Shown piece by piece: positions 48,701 to 61,051 of a stretch of 64,000 nt of DNA; the stretch's first letter is position 1; every line of letters starts with the position of its first letter. The notes beneath the pieces are model-generated. The model did not search any database and was not told the DNA's origin. It worked only from the letters and a program-made list of their open reading frames with translations. The DNA comes from Lagopus muta. Lineage: Eukaryota > Chordata > Aves > Galliformes > Phasianidae. The translations under genes were made by a program, and so were the position numbers. The stretch is from NCBI RefSeq assembly GCF_023343835.1, contig NC_064444.1:18265219-18329218 (forward strand), in the 5' to 3' direction.

Positions 48701-51700
48701 CTGTTTGCTGCTCCACGCCTAACTTCCTATCTTTTGCTTTGACTGCTGATGCCTGCACACAACCGACACCATCGCTTTGTACAGTGAAACGAAGCCCTCA
48801 GCACCAGTAACACTCCTCAGCTTTTCAAACACCAATGCTTTCAGACTTCACATTACCTAAGAAATCACAGACAGAAACGGTCTTTGTGACCTGCTCCTTT
48901 TCTTCCCTCTCTCGTGCACTGCAATTCCAGAGGGAGAGCCTGTCATTACAGACCCTTTGATTCTTACTGATAAAAAGAGGGATCCGTTTTAGATTTGTAC
49001 TTACACCCAACATTTAAGCAGCTGCACAGAGCATTTCAAAAATCAAAAGGTGTTCCAAGCAAAGAGATCAAAGCAGTAATGCAAGAGCTCAAACCACAGG
49101 AACTGCTGCCCTAGGAAAGGATCAAATATTGGCTGAGTAAGCTCTGACTCTATTCAACTGCTCAGTAGTCTGAACTGATGAAAGGGTCATGCTGAAATGT
49201 GGCATGCAGTTGCTTCTGAAACTCAGGCAATCTGTGGGTGCAGGCAACACTTTCTCATTTAGAAAGCCAAAGAGGAAGTGGGTGCACAGCTTGGGCACTC
49301 TGCTGTGAAGCTAACACTTCAAGCAGGTCTGCAGCCATCTGCAGGTCCCTAAACTGCAGACAACCCTGGCTCTAACTCACCACCCTGGAGTTTGAATGGC
49401 TCGTGGTATCATCATGACCTCGGACACAAAACTAGAAGGAATCAGTGTAAGGTAGGGAGTAGCTGGAAGAACACACTAGCAATGCAGGGAGACACCTGTG
49501 AAAGTCTAGCTGTGTCTGGAGTCACAGGCAGAGGCATCCACAGGGCAGCAAAGAGCTCTGACAAAGGGCAAAGTCGGTTCCCCAAGGCAAAAGGAGAACT
49601 GGAGACGGCACACACAAAGTTATGAAGAAAAAAGGGACTCCTAAACCACACTGTGTTCCTTCCCACACAAAGAACTCCCCGTGTCAGAAGTACATCCAGA
49701 ACATCAGAACACAAGTAAGCAATATGGAAGGAAAAAGACAGCATATGTGGAGAGCAACAAACCACAACACTGTCAGTGTGGAATGAAGTCTGGAAAGCAG
49801 CAAAACCAGGTTCTGTCTGCAAAGCAAACTTCCTGCACTGGAAATACACTTGGCTGCCAAGTCTGCCTTCTGCCAAAGCCACGCGCTGTGCTGCTGCAGG
49901 ACTCCGTCCCCCACCACGTACCAAAGTGATCCCAGTCCTCCTGGAGGTTGTGGATCTCCAGCTGGTTCCGTCCCTCCGTGAAAAGAGGTTTGGGGTTTTT
50001 CTCAAAGCCCCCTGAGAGGATTCCGCCCTGCCAGCTGCGGATGTAGATCCTGCCATCGGGGTCCACAACAGCTGAGGAGAAAGAAAAAGAGGGAGGAAGG
50101 GAATGGAGGGACCGCTACGTCTGCATGTTCATGGCAAACACCACCAACGGGGTCTGGTGATGGGCTGGGCCAAGCTAGCAGCCCACAGCCAGGAGAGCAA
50201 ACAGGGTTAGCCTCCCACACTCATGCTTCTACACCACTTCTGCCTCTCACATGACCACTCATTAATTCCCACCACGATCGCTCAGGTTAACTTCTGGTTA
50301 ACTTCTGGGTGGTGCAAAGAGCACCAAAGCCAGCAGAAGGACAGTGCCACACATGCCTTGTGGCCAGGGCTTACAAACTCTTACACTGGATTACAAACTC
50401 AATTCCACTGGAACTGCACCCAGGACCTGACACGCCACCAGGAGAAGTCCTGCCCACCCCCTCATTTTCCTGGGGCATTAGCAACAGTGATTTTTAATGC
50501 GCACAAGTTGCTGATCCACTTGGCTGCAGGCTGCTGGCACAAAGAAGATGGGCAGCGAGGGGGTGAGAGCAGGCAGTCAGGTCAGGATGGCCTCCTTAAT
50601 GGCTGCATCCACTTGAAGCACCTTATGAAACCCCACCTGACATGTCCTATTGCAACCTTTTGCCCCTGCTCACAAAAAAGCTGTGAATATGTAATTCTAA
50701 TTACTCCAGAGAGTCTGGTCAGAGAGTTGAATTCCTTGGATAAAATAGGTATTGCTCACTAGAAGCAGAAATTACTAAAGACTGAGAGTAAACAAGCAAA
50801 GCTTTCTACTCCCCAAATGCTTTCCAAACAGAGGGCTTTTAAGAGACCCAAAAGCCAGAACGTGGGGGAGGAGCAATTACCTCAAGCTTGGGTTGCCCCT
50901 ACAGCTCAAAGACATGTAAATGGCATTGCAAAGCCTTAGCTTCAGTTGGAGGAAAGGAATAGATGGGCCACTTGGGCACAGCAGCCTGCAAGGAAAGCAC
51001 AGCGCCAAGGCTAACACCCTCTCCAGCCCACAGGAGCAACAACCCTCTTCCCTAATCTAGGCACGCCAACCAGGCAAGCGAGGCCTGAGGTCATTCGTCT
51101 GCTCAGCTGACAAACTCGGAAAATCAGTTTCTGCAGCAAAAGCTTTCCAACAGCCTTTTCCACCTTCCAACCCTGCCGACTCTATGACATACATTACCAC
51201 TGAAACAGACATTCAGAGCCATTTGGTGAAGTACGTCCCACTGCCAGCTGAGCTGAGAACTGACAGTGCACAGCTGGCCCTCCTGTCACAGTGACACCGC
51301 CTGGGAAGGGGGATGTGATTCTCTGATACAGTGAAGAGCCCTTACTGGGGACGTTGTTTGCCAGAGGTTCCTTCAGAGGATGTGTCAGGAGGTAGAAGTG
51401 CTCGCAGGCATGCACTGGGATGTTGACTGGTGCCTCCCCAGAGTGGCCCAACTCATAGGCCCACTGAAATCAGGAAAAAAAAGAAGCACACGTTAGAACG
51501 GAGAAGAAGAAAACAACCTCTAATAAGAAAGGCACGTGCAAACAGATGAGCTCTGTGGGCTGGCTTTCACAAAAGGCCAAGAAAGATGTGGTTCTCAGCA
51601 CCTAAGCCTTAAACAAATACATTTTTTTCCCTGCTTTCTTAGGATCTAAACCATCTAGGCCAAAGACTGTATTTGTTTCTGATGTAACATTCAGAAAAGC

Positions 51701-54700
51701 CAGACCTTGATGAGGATAGGCCAACTTCAAACACAAAAGCAAAAGATTTGTACAGCACAGCCAACGCTGGGCTCTGCTTCTAGAAGCAAACACCATTTGG
51801 GTGCTGGCATTGCAAGGATAACAGCAATTGAATAATCCAACCTGGCCAGCACAGTTGACGAAGTACTGGCATTTAATGTGTCCCCTGTCGGTCTCAACTC
51901 CAGTCACACGACCTTTCTGCACTGACACATGGCTGACACTCGTCCGCTCGTGGATCTGGACGCCTGCAGAGGACAGAAGGAGCTCAGCCCACCACCAGCC
52001 TTCGTGCCCCAGTGTCAGGCTGCTATCACTAAGCTCTTTTTTGCTTGAAGACAAAACACCCGTGCTTGGCCCAAGTGAAATCCTGCTATTTGTGCAACAG
52101 CAGGCAGGTAACTCCATTGCTGAGTGGAGGAGTTGTTCTTTGCCACGTGACAACCTGACTCTTGTAATAAAAGAAGAGCCCAACCACAGACTGCTTTCAA
52201 TTATGGTCCTGCATACAACAAAGCCTGATGCTTTGGGTGCAAGACTGCTTCTTTAATGGAAAATCAGTTCTGTTATGGAAAATCAGCATGCAGAACAGAG
52301 CAAGGCTAAAAGAAACTAAGAGAGGAGCCTTCCTAAATCACTTCTCCCAACCTGAGGGACCTGAACCTTCAGTAAGCCTCAGCTCTGTCATCCAGCCTAA
52401 CCTCTGCCCCACTTTCACACTGCTCCAAGTTTGTCAGAGTGCCCCACCAACAGTGTTTCCCACTTCACTTCCAAACCTCCTGCCAAAGCAATGTGCCCAG
52501 TCACAGAATGGCCTGGGCTGAAAAGGAGCACAGTGCTCATCCAGTTCCAACCCCCTGCTGTGTGCAGGTCACCAACCAGCAGCCCAGGCTGCCCAGAGCC
52601 ACATCCAGCCTGACCTTGAATGCCTGCAGGGATGGGGCATCCACAGCCTCCTTGGGCAGCCTGTGCCAGTGCCTCACTGCCCTCTGAGGGTGAACAGAGA
52701 CAGTTCTATTTTTGCATTTCAGATTATTCAAACTCCTCCCACGTCTAATTTAATCTGGCTCCTACGAAGGGCCGTATTTCTGATGAAACAGGACTCAGGA
52801 TGCGATAAAACATTCAGCCAGGCAGGAAAAAAAGAACGGATTTTACAGAACAGCAGCCTCATAAAAACAAGCAGCTTTTGGTCTTCAGTGCTCACGGGAA
52901 CACCTGGACGTGGAACACCAGAAAGAAAGGAAGTGAGAGACGCACCATTCCGCGAGGCAGCCGTGGCCAGAGCCAGGCTGACGTTGGCAGACAGCACCAG
53001 CGCATCCTCAGGCACATACATGGCCCCCACCAGGTCGTGGATGTTGATGAGCGGGTGGAGCTGTGCCACTTGCTTGGGGCTGATGATTTCGCAGGGGATC
53101 CCCGAGACGCTGCCACAGAACACAGGGGAAACGCCGCCGTCAGGCACGGGGCAGAACCGAGGCAGGCTGCGGAATCAGACGTGCTTCCTGCTTATACATA
53201 CTTGAGAGATGAAGCAATGCGTTTCAGGGAGATCAGCCGATCCTGAGTCTGAGCCAGGGACACGGAGCCTGTCTTCACGTACCCTGTGACAATCACCAGA
53301 GTCGAGTCAGATTTGGGCAGGATCTCAAATTCCTTTTCGTTTCAGACCCGCTGCTTCCACTACTCGAGAGCCAGGAGATCCCAGGCCCCACGCAACCTGA
53401 ACCTCAGCGAGCAACCAGAAATGGCAAAAAAAAGGACAAGAAGTGCTTTAGTTCTGAGCTGTGCTCTGACTCTCCCTCGTTCTACATTTACTCATGCTTA
53501 CAAAACGGTAAAACTCCACACGTGGAACCTATTAAAAGAGAAGAGAGGTTACTGCCAAAAATGCGAGCATGTCATCCGACAGCTACGCAGAGCAACAAAA
53601 CCTCACCAAGCAGAAGCAGATGTTTTGTGATTCCACCACCTGCAGCAGCTTAATACCAACCTTAATCACAGACATGGCCATGGACACGTGTCGAGTATGA
53701 CATGTAACACAGGTCCTTGGCAGCAGAGTGCTTTCAGTTCTTCACACCAGATACGTGCCCCAGCATTTTGGAAGGAGAGGAAGAATTTCAACACGTTTCC
53801 AGGGTGAGACTGGAGTTAAACATCTTGCTTTGCCTGCACTATGGAGCTGGTTAACCTTTCTGCCTATCTGAGAAGTGAACTGCTGCAGAACATGGCTCGT
53901 TTGCTCTGATCTCTCTTAGTGTCCTTGGGAAAATTCACCTGTTTGTCCAGGTTACAGATGAGAGAGAGAAGGCCCGCGCTCTGCAGGCAGCCTGCCTTCA
54001 GCCTGCCCATCTGACACCTTCCTTCCCATTCTTCTGACTGCATTTTTTTTGCATCCACCTCATTCTTTGAGCAGGAACCACCACCAGTTAAGACATGGGA
54101 GCATTATTTCACTGATCCAACCTCCCAAAGCTTACTCAGTGCTTACGCTTCTGGTACCTGTTTGCACGCCTGTCTCTTGCTCCAGCTGCTGGTACAGCTT
54201 GTTGGAGTAGTGTGCCATCTTCAGCTCAAGGGACACGGGCCTGGCTGTGCTCACAATGCCCGCACAGAAGCGCGTGGTACCTGCAGCCAACCTGCAAGAG
54301 AAGCCACAAGGAAAGCCTCATCCAGCTGATGGGCAGGCAGAGAGGCAAGCGTGTGCCCCAGAAAGGCTCCCCAGGCACACCAGACCAAGAGCACCCCCTC
54401 TGTGCTCACCTTGCATCACAAACAGGGACCAGCCCCTCTTTTGCCCCTCAGGACGACTCAAAAGCTGTAAGGTGGACATTTTGCTTTATCTCTCTTTTGA
54501 AAATGCATTCTGTTCCAAATTAACTCCTCTTTGACTTGTCCTGCATGTCGGCACTTTTCAAATAAATAACTTGAAAAAAATATGATCTTGCACTCAATCA
54601 ACCTGCCTACCTGATGGGGTTACCTCCAAAGCAGGGCTTCCCTTGGAGGAAAGTTAACTTGGATTTCTCAGAGCCTTTGCAGCTTAGAGAAAGAATTGCT

Positions 54701-56400
54701 CCCTGCTAGTCAGCTGATGGGAAGCCACTTCAGTGCTGTACCTGCAGGCGCAGCAGCAGCAGACACTTCAAATCCCTCAGCACTCTCCTGCACGAGGCCC
54801 CCAGACTGCCTCATGAACAGACCAAGAGTCAACTTCCAAAACAGGAATCTACACAGCAGGAAAAGGCTGGCAGTACATTTCCAACAAGATGCATTGAACC
54901 CTGCCACGGGCTTCTGATTCAACTCAACAAGGAGTTCACAAAGTGTTTCTCTAGCTTATGTTCAGCCAAACTGTAACACACACCTTGCAGATAGGCACTA
55001 AACTTTGTGACAGAACAAAGCAGACAACCCAAGCCTTTCACCAGCTGACAGGGCACCAAATAGGCCGTGTCCACCTACAACCTCCCCATCTCCTGCAATC
55101 TCTTCTGAGCCGTGGTGGTGGTGCAATACTTTATGGTATGCAGCACTTCCTGCTTCTGGAGGTGGTCACTAGGGGTGGGATGATCTATACAGATTTTTGG
55201 ATGTGTTAAAATGGTCCATCTTTCCAAGCCACCTTGTGTTTTGCTTGATTACCTGCAAGTAAACCACAGACAGAGCTGGTGTGCTCTACTAGTTTAGTTC
55301 GGCTGCATCTCTTGAGCCTCCTCTACCAGCAGCACGTTCCTTACAGAGCAACAGTGTCAGCTACTCTGACTTCTGCAGCTTGGATCTGTGTGGGTAGGCG
55401 GGAGGCAAACCTAAATCTCCTCTGAATGCATGTGTACATGTACAAACAATGCAAGCAACTTTGCTGACCCCATCATTTCCTATCCCTACATGCAAGTGCC
55501 TTCAGTGCTTACTGCTGGGAGTCTGTAGGTGAAGAAAATACACCCTACATCTCTAGGGATCAGTTGAGAAATTAGCATCATCACAATGCCACTGAACAAA
55601 AGCTTAGTGCGAGTGAGAATGCGTAGATTTCAGGCCCGCAGTTTGTGAGTTCTGCTTTCAGACAGAGATTTCATCTCTGCAGCAAGCCAGAATTTGAGGG
55701 CAGAGGGCTGCAGAGATGGATCCTGGGAGAGAAACCCAGGGTTGCCCTATGGCGCACACCTTCAGCCAGCTCTCAGACACACTGCAAGGCATGGCTGAGC
55801 CCACTAGAAACATCAGTGGTGACTCTATAAAAACATTTACAGGTGAAAAGCACCAGAGCAGGTTTTCTTGACAGACTGCAGCCCCTGGGAAGAGTCCATA
55901 TTGCAACAGGATACAAGTGTAAGAGGGAAGGCGTGGCAGAGGGAAACCGTCATGCACCCACTGCTGACCTCCTGCTCCTGGGGAGAGGGCAGGAGCCAAG
56001 GAGAAGGGGGGAGAAGGAATGGGGGAGAAGGGCTTCTTGTACTCATGAAGCAGCAGTTGTGTGTTGTTATTAAATATCAGCTTGCTCCATGGCTCCAGTG
56101 CCGAGAGGCAAAAACCGCACATCACAGCACGTGCTGCTGTGCGCTCAGCTCCGTTTTTATTACCGAAAATCCTTACCTGCCCTGCTCAAGCAAGACGACA
56201 TCCTTCCAACCCAGCTTGGCGAGGTGATAGGCCACCGAGGTGCCCGCGATGCCTCCCCCGCAGATGACCACCCGGGCCTGTGCCGGCAGGGGGACCGGCT
56301 GCGTTTCGGCCGTCCCGGAGGCGCTCCGGCAGCGGGCCGCGCTCCTCCACTTGGGATCAGCCCCACGCCACCGCACGTCGGCCAGCAGCCGCAGGAACAT
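39756..56400 (-). CDS. PDPR: PDPR, pyruvate dehydrogenase phosphatase regulatory subunit
   Basis: Mitochondrial matrix flavoprotein-like partner of the PDP1 catalytic subunit, modulating reactivation of pyruvate dehydrogenase. Exons: 56400-56177, 54291-54158, 53283-53202, 53109-52946, 51963-51842, 51463-51346, 50071-49922, 47847-47655, 46204-46080, 44954-44799, 44689-44556, 44359-44211, 42940-42828, 42486-42392, 41775-41686, 41446-41264, 40160-39756. They sum to 2637 nt, or 878 aa (human 879). An arginine-rich N-terminus (residues 1-30) fits a mitochondrial presequence. The FAD-binding motif [12 protein letters not shown] starts at residue 44. The DAO-type oxidoreductase region is followed by a glycine-cleavage-T-like domain in the C-terminal half. 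Exon 11 was ended at 44556 because that donor (GTGAGT) keeps phase; a donor two bases earlier would not. Three CR1 copies lie in its introns. Confidence 0.97.
40443..40700 (+). repeat. CR1 LINE 3' end in PDPR intron 16
   Basis: Plus-strand copy beginning near GAGACAGGGGAGGTTTAGG, with TTTTTCACCCAGAAGGTGG, and ending in ATCCTATGATTCTATGA. It is antisense to PDPR. It is nearly the same sequence as the 62.2 kb copy over their shared length, which suggests one subfamily. Confidence 0.9.
42941..44210. other. PDPR intron 12, no gene seen
   Basis: 1270 nt of unique, A-rich intron between exons 12 and 13. No supportable feature beyond short homopolymers. Confidence 0.45.
45505..45650 (+). repeat. 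Diverged CR1 fragment in PDPR intron 9
   Basis: Contains CTCAAGGCCAGGCTGGGAAT, GGAGGTGTCCCTGCC and AGCAGGGGGTTGGAATGAG in CR1 order, ending at a worn tail (GGCCATTCTACAATCC). Plus strand. It is a different and more diverged CR1 variant than the 40.5 kb copy. Confidence 0.8.
46205..49921. other. PDPR introns 7 and 8, with an AT-rich short repeat
   Basis: Apart from exon 8 (47655-47847), this stretch is intronic. A block at 48170-48275 repeats TATTTACTAAAT about five times at roughly 20-nt spacing. No RNA gene or transposon is recognised elsewhere. Confidence 0.5.
48170..48275. repeat. AT-rich short tandem repeat, TATTTACTAAAT units
   Basis: Variants of ATTTACTAAAT occur near 48174, 48198, 48220, 48238 and 48259, so the block is a degenerate minisatellite of roughly 20-nt period. 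Confidence 0.65.
50072..51345. other. PDPR intron 6, no gene seen
   Basis: 1274 nt of intron without recognisable repeat or exon signal. Confidence 0.45.
52502..52700 (-). repeat. CR1 LINE 3' end in PDPR intron 4
   Basis: The minus strand reads as the CR1 3' region (AGTGAGGCACTGGCACAGG through GGTTGGAACTGGATGAGC to GGCCATTCTGTGACTGGG). It is the only young-type copy here in the same orientation as PDPR; the others are antisense. Confidence 0.88.
53284..56176. other. PDPR introns 1 and 2, no other gene seen
   Basis: Excluding exon 2 (54158-54291), about 2.7 kb of unique intron. Short open frames on both strands lack family features. Confidence 0.45.
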
Positions 56401-56970
56401 CCCGGCCGTTCCGTGCCAGCACCGCCGCGAGCAGACACCGCTCCTTGCGGGGAGGAAGGGACGAGAATTACCGCTCACCTCGGCGCCGGCACGAGAGGAC
56501 GCGGAAAGCCGAGAGCGAAGGATCGGAGGGTGGGTGTGTGCCGACCGCAGCGAGGAAGAGGAGGAAGAGGTGGAAGCGGGGAGGCGGCACGGCGGCCCTT
56601 CTAACAGCGAGGGGCGCTGCGGCGGGCGGCTCCGCGCCTCGGGACCCGACGCCGGGCTGCACAGGCCGCGCCGGCACCGCCTCGGGCCGCTCCCCGCCGC
56701 TTATCGGCGGATCCACGGAGGCGGCGCGGAGCGGGCGGGAATGGGAGGACGAGGGGACGGCGAACGGGCCGGCTGCGGCCGCTCCGGGGCTGGGGGAGCC
56801 GGGCCGGGCGGCGGCTCACCTGGCGGCGGGAGGCCGGACTGACCTTCCGCGCTTTACGGCAGGCGGGCGGCAGCACGACAGCCGCTCGGCGCGCCGCATC
56901 GCAGCCAATCGCAGACCAGCACTGAGCGAAGGGGCGTGGTTACCGCTAGCCACGCCCCCGATGGGTTTCC
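56401..56970 (-). promoter_or_regulatory. PDPR: PDPR CpG-island promoter and 5' UTR
   Basis: CpG-rich interval. A minus-strand donor (CGCCAG then GTGAGC) ends a non-coding exon at 56820. A candidate acceptor (CCCCGCAAG) starts the coding exon at 56443. A second GTGAGC donor near 56479 may mark an alternative first exon. Upstream elements are a CCAAT box at 56905-56909 and a CACGCCCCC GC box at 56951-56959. Transcription start is inferred at about 56850-56900. Confidence 0.6.
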
Positions 56971-57090
56971 CTTAAAGGGGACGCAGCGCGTTGCGGCTTG
57001 CGTTGGGGGAGCGAGAGCATTTACAGGGAAGCTGGAAGGCCAGAATCAAAAATAAATGTGAACACAACAAGTAAAAACCTGCAGACTCTT

Positions 57091-57096
57091 TTTATT
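57091..57096 (-). terminator. GLG1 polyadenylation signal AATAAA (minus strand)
   Basis: The minus strand reads TTTAATAAAAAG. The cleavage site expected at about 57070 is only some 180 bp upstream of the inferred PDPR start. Confidence 0.7.
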
Positions 57097-57642
57097 AAAT
57101 TCTCCCATTTCATCTGTACAGAAAAAAAAATGCACATTATGTTCAGAATCTCAGTAACATCTCAAAATTACACAGCATGAACATGTAAAAAAAAAAAAAA
57201 AAAAAAAACCAAACGAGAAACGGCCAGGATTTTATACACAGAAAGGAAAACAATTTACAAAAAGAAAAGCAAAGTCTCGTTAATGTCACATTAAAAACAA
57301 ACAAAAAAAAATAGTTAAGTTCAAACAGCCTTCGCTGCACAATGAGAGGTTGCTGGGTCTGTTTCACACTGCTGGGGGTGGGGGGGGAAGAGGGACAGAC
57401 AGACACCCCCTGCCACACTGCAAACGAAACACTGAGTTGTTTTAGTAGAAGCCACCATCCCTCCTGGAGCGCGCTTCCTCCTCTACAACACGCTCAGATG
57501 CAAGGCAGCTCTGCTTTACCGCTGCTCTCCCCCCATGATACATTTCTGTGCTTACGGACTGGAGGGCTGCTGCCCCCATCCCATCCCCTCCACCACTGCC
57601 ATTCCACACAATCCCTGCGGGTTTGTTTGTTCGGGCTTCCCC

Positions 57643-57678
57643 AGCCCTCTCCGGTAAGGCAGCCCTCTCCGGTAAGGC
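57643..57678. repeat. 18-bp perfect tandem duplication
   Basis: The unit AGCCCTCTCCGGTAAGGC occurs twice in direct succession within the GLG1 3' UTR. Confidence 0.9.
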
Positions 57679-60600
57679 AGATACAGCCAGGCATCACTGC
57701 AAGCACCAGGAACACCATCCCTAGCCACGTCAGTCATGCAACAGCCTGAAGGGCAGAAGCAAGGCAGGAGGAAGCTACGCTGGAACTCAGCAAAAGGACT
57801 CGGTTAGACCCGCCAGGCGAGCAATAAATAAGGTTATTTCTTAAGGTCAGCAAGAATGAATGCTAAGAGGTTAGCTGGAGCTGCCCACGTCCTCCCAACG
57901 CACCATCAGGAAACACAACTACAAAGAGCTGCACGCCTTGCTGGCTGCCAGCCCCTCTCCTGCCTGTACCTTCCTAGCAGCACAAGCGTCCCCACACCAA
58001 GGGCAAGCTCTGCATGTGGTTCTGCAGTAAGGACAAAGACTCTCACAGCATTCTGCAGAATGCAACCTTTCCCCCACCAACGCTTTTCGGGCTGATGACA
58101 GTTCTAGCGCTTTCCACCAAACTGCAACAGGCTCCCTTGATTTCAAGGCAGCAGCAGCAGCAGTTCTTACCACCATCGCAATGGAAAACCTGTGGGCAAG
58201 GTGTTGTGCTGGCAACACAAGCTAATTTTGGAAGAGTACTTTGGAGGGGTTTCTGTGCTTTTGAGAACTCTTAGATTTTTAGGTATAGAGGAGGAGGAGG
58301 AGAGCATCTCGAGGTTGGGATTGGGTGCATATCCAGTAAAGGAAAAAAAAGCAAAACTGGTCGTCAGCAGTGTCAGAAAGTCCGATTTTAAAACACAAGC
58401 ATAAGGCTCACCGCTACAAAGGCCTGATCCCTCTGCCCAGCATCACACCTTTACAAATGCACAGCCACAAAGGATGCTGGAAGGAAACATGCAGAGATGC
58501 AGCCAGCATCTGCCTCTGCCCCCAGCACTGCGGGCTCTCACGATTCTCAAGTGTCACATCAGAATCCATCAGCACGCCATCTCCGAAGCCAGTGAGAATG
58601 CAGGAAGCTTGGCTCATCCCCTGCATCCACCACATCACAAAGCAAAAAAAAAAAAAAAGAACAACAACCCAACCCAGAACACACAGAAGTTACCTTCACA
58701 GTGGAACATGGTTTACATTCAGAGCTATAGCTACAAACCTACAACTTTCACTGCAACGCCATTCATTTGGAATTCAGTGGAAGATGCTACTTCTAGACAA
58801 CAAACCATCTTCATTCGGCTTTTCAATCTAACCAGGTTACAAAATGCCTTTTTGGAAGTCACAAGAGGTTAAAAAAAGCCCCAACAGCAATTTCCTTGTG
58901 CCTGAGAGATGTTCAAGAAGCAGGGCTTGTACCATGCAAGCAAGACTGCACGCGATTCCCCTTCCCTCCCACCTCTGCCGCAGTAATGGTAGCTCCCAGA
59001 CTGTCACACCAAATGATCTATAACTGCCAAATTAACATCTGAAGCATCATACACCTGTGCTCTGTGTGTGACAGAGCTCCTTTTCTGTGCCAGTTCACGT
59101 TTACAGAGGACTCATTTAGCTCCATCAGCACTGGGGATAAGGAGGGAGGAAATGCAGGTTTGGTTTCTGTTCTACCTAACGACCCCACTGACACCAGCAC
59201 ACACCAGTCCTCTACTGAATCCTCATGCTCAGACTTCCTTTACCACCCAGCCTTGTGCTCAGAATGCTCAGAGACAGAAGGGCTCACTAGCAGAGCAAGG
59301 ATCACCTGCATCACCAACCACTTGCTGTCCATCCTCAGAGCAGGATGAAGGAACACTTGCAAGAAGCTTCATGTGGTACAGCTTTCTAGCACTTCAAAGA
59401 GGCAGCAAAAGCCATCACAGTATTTTGCATTTGCCTTTCTGTACATGCAGCATCATGGGAATCTGCTGGTCCACATTCCAGGATGTCTCAAAGCCATCTC
59501 CCTCATTATCACAGAGAATAATGCGGAGAACTGGAAAACGTCAGATCTCACCTCACAGCGTGCTAAGAGGGAAAATAAAGTCATGATTTAAGCATCAGCC
59601 TCAGCTAGACAGGGTCAGGCACGTGATTTTTACTGCAGCACACACGCAGGAGAGCACATCAAGAAGGCTGATAAAGCACACCCTACTGTACACACTGTGC
59701 TGGCTCTTGTGCAGTCCTTTCTAGGTCGAAAGCGTTGGGGAAATCCATCTGCTCAGGCTCTGACCACAGCATGTGGCTTCCCACCTCTCCTTCTAGCACT
59801 AAAGGAACAAAGATGACGGCCACAGCTTTTCCAGAACACCTCCTTCCAGAGCACCCATGTGCACACACCGACACGTCTGCCTTTCACACCATACCATTCT
59901 CTTCCCCTCCCCTCCTACCTGGCTTTCAGGACCAGCACCTGCATCCCAGTGAACACAGCTGCTATCCTCATCCACTGTCGCTGTGAGGAAACTAAAAGCA
60001 GCGCTACAATTCAAAAGGTGGAGGCCAGTTACAAACCACTGTGCTGGCCCACACGTAGCTGTCAGAGCGGCCAGGTCGAGCGTTCAGTCGCATCCTGCAT
60101 CACTGACAAAGCACTGCGCTGCCAGGGTGTCAGTACCACCTGTAGGAAGTTAACTGGGAAGGGTAACAGCTTAACAGCAGCAACGTGAAAGAAAAGGAGT
60201 GTTAAAACGTCACTGCATCATCACTAATAAAAACACTGACCAAGTAACCAATCCAGGCACCTCCTGCCTGCTGACAGCAGCACTGCACACTACGGACAGG
60301 CTCTACAGCCTCGTGTCCACGCCGTGTCTTCAATCTACTGAAGTCGTACAGCTCACATGAGTACTTAATCCTGGTCGGTACTTTATTCTATCTTGAGCAG
60401 CAGAGGAAGAAAGGGAGGACATCTTTTCAGCCAAAAGAATCCACAGTAACAAAAGCAGGATATTCACTAGGAGGGGACACCGGTGCCGGTGTCCATAGGT
60501 TGTCCCAGACTATGCTCTGAAGATGCTTTACACAAGATGAGCAAGATGTCCAAAACAAGGCCAACTGTGGTGCGAGATGCAATTTACCCTTTACCTTCCT

Positions 60601-61051
60601 GCCTCCATTTCACCCAGCCACAGAGGAGGACTGTATTTCAGTACGAACCGTTACCTAAATCATATTGTTGGTATGCAGATATATGTCTTCCTTTAAAAAT
60701 TTACTTAAAAACTGCTTGAGCTGCAGGTCGTTTCAGTCTGATTTGGAGAGTGAAGGCAGTTCCAACAGTACAACAGAGACTTGTCTACAGGCAGGTAAAC
60801 GAGAGTCTGCTAACAAAGGGGTAACAAAAGCTGCTGGCTGGGCTGCCAATGTTGCACATAAACTTTCATAGGATGAAGATGCTGTGGATGAGATCCAGGA
60901 TGGGAAAACTGAGCCAACACCTGCTGCTGTTCTAATTTTTTTTTTTCTTTTTACTCTCCTCTCTCGCAAGAGGGGGTGGGTAGACTATACAGAGGAGGGC
61001 TGTACAAAACCGGGCACTGGGCAGGCATTTCTCCAGCAGGCGATCCAGGCT

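Larger units (their letters stand above)
57072..61051 (-). other. GLG1: GLG1 3' UTR
   Basis: About 4.0 kb from the GLG1 stop codon to just past the AATAAA at 57096-57091. It includes a 22-nt A run at 57187-57208 (U-run in the mRNA), a CAG run at about 58148-58165, and an 18-nt perfect tandem duplication at 57643-57678. No transposon is recognised in it. Confidence 0.7.
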
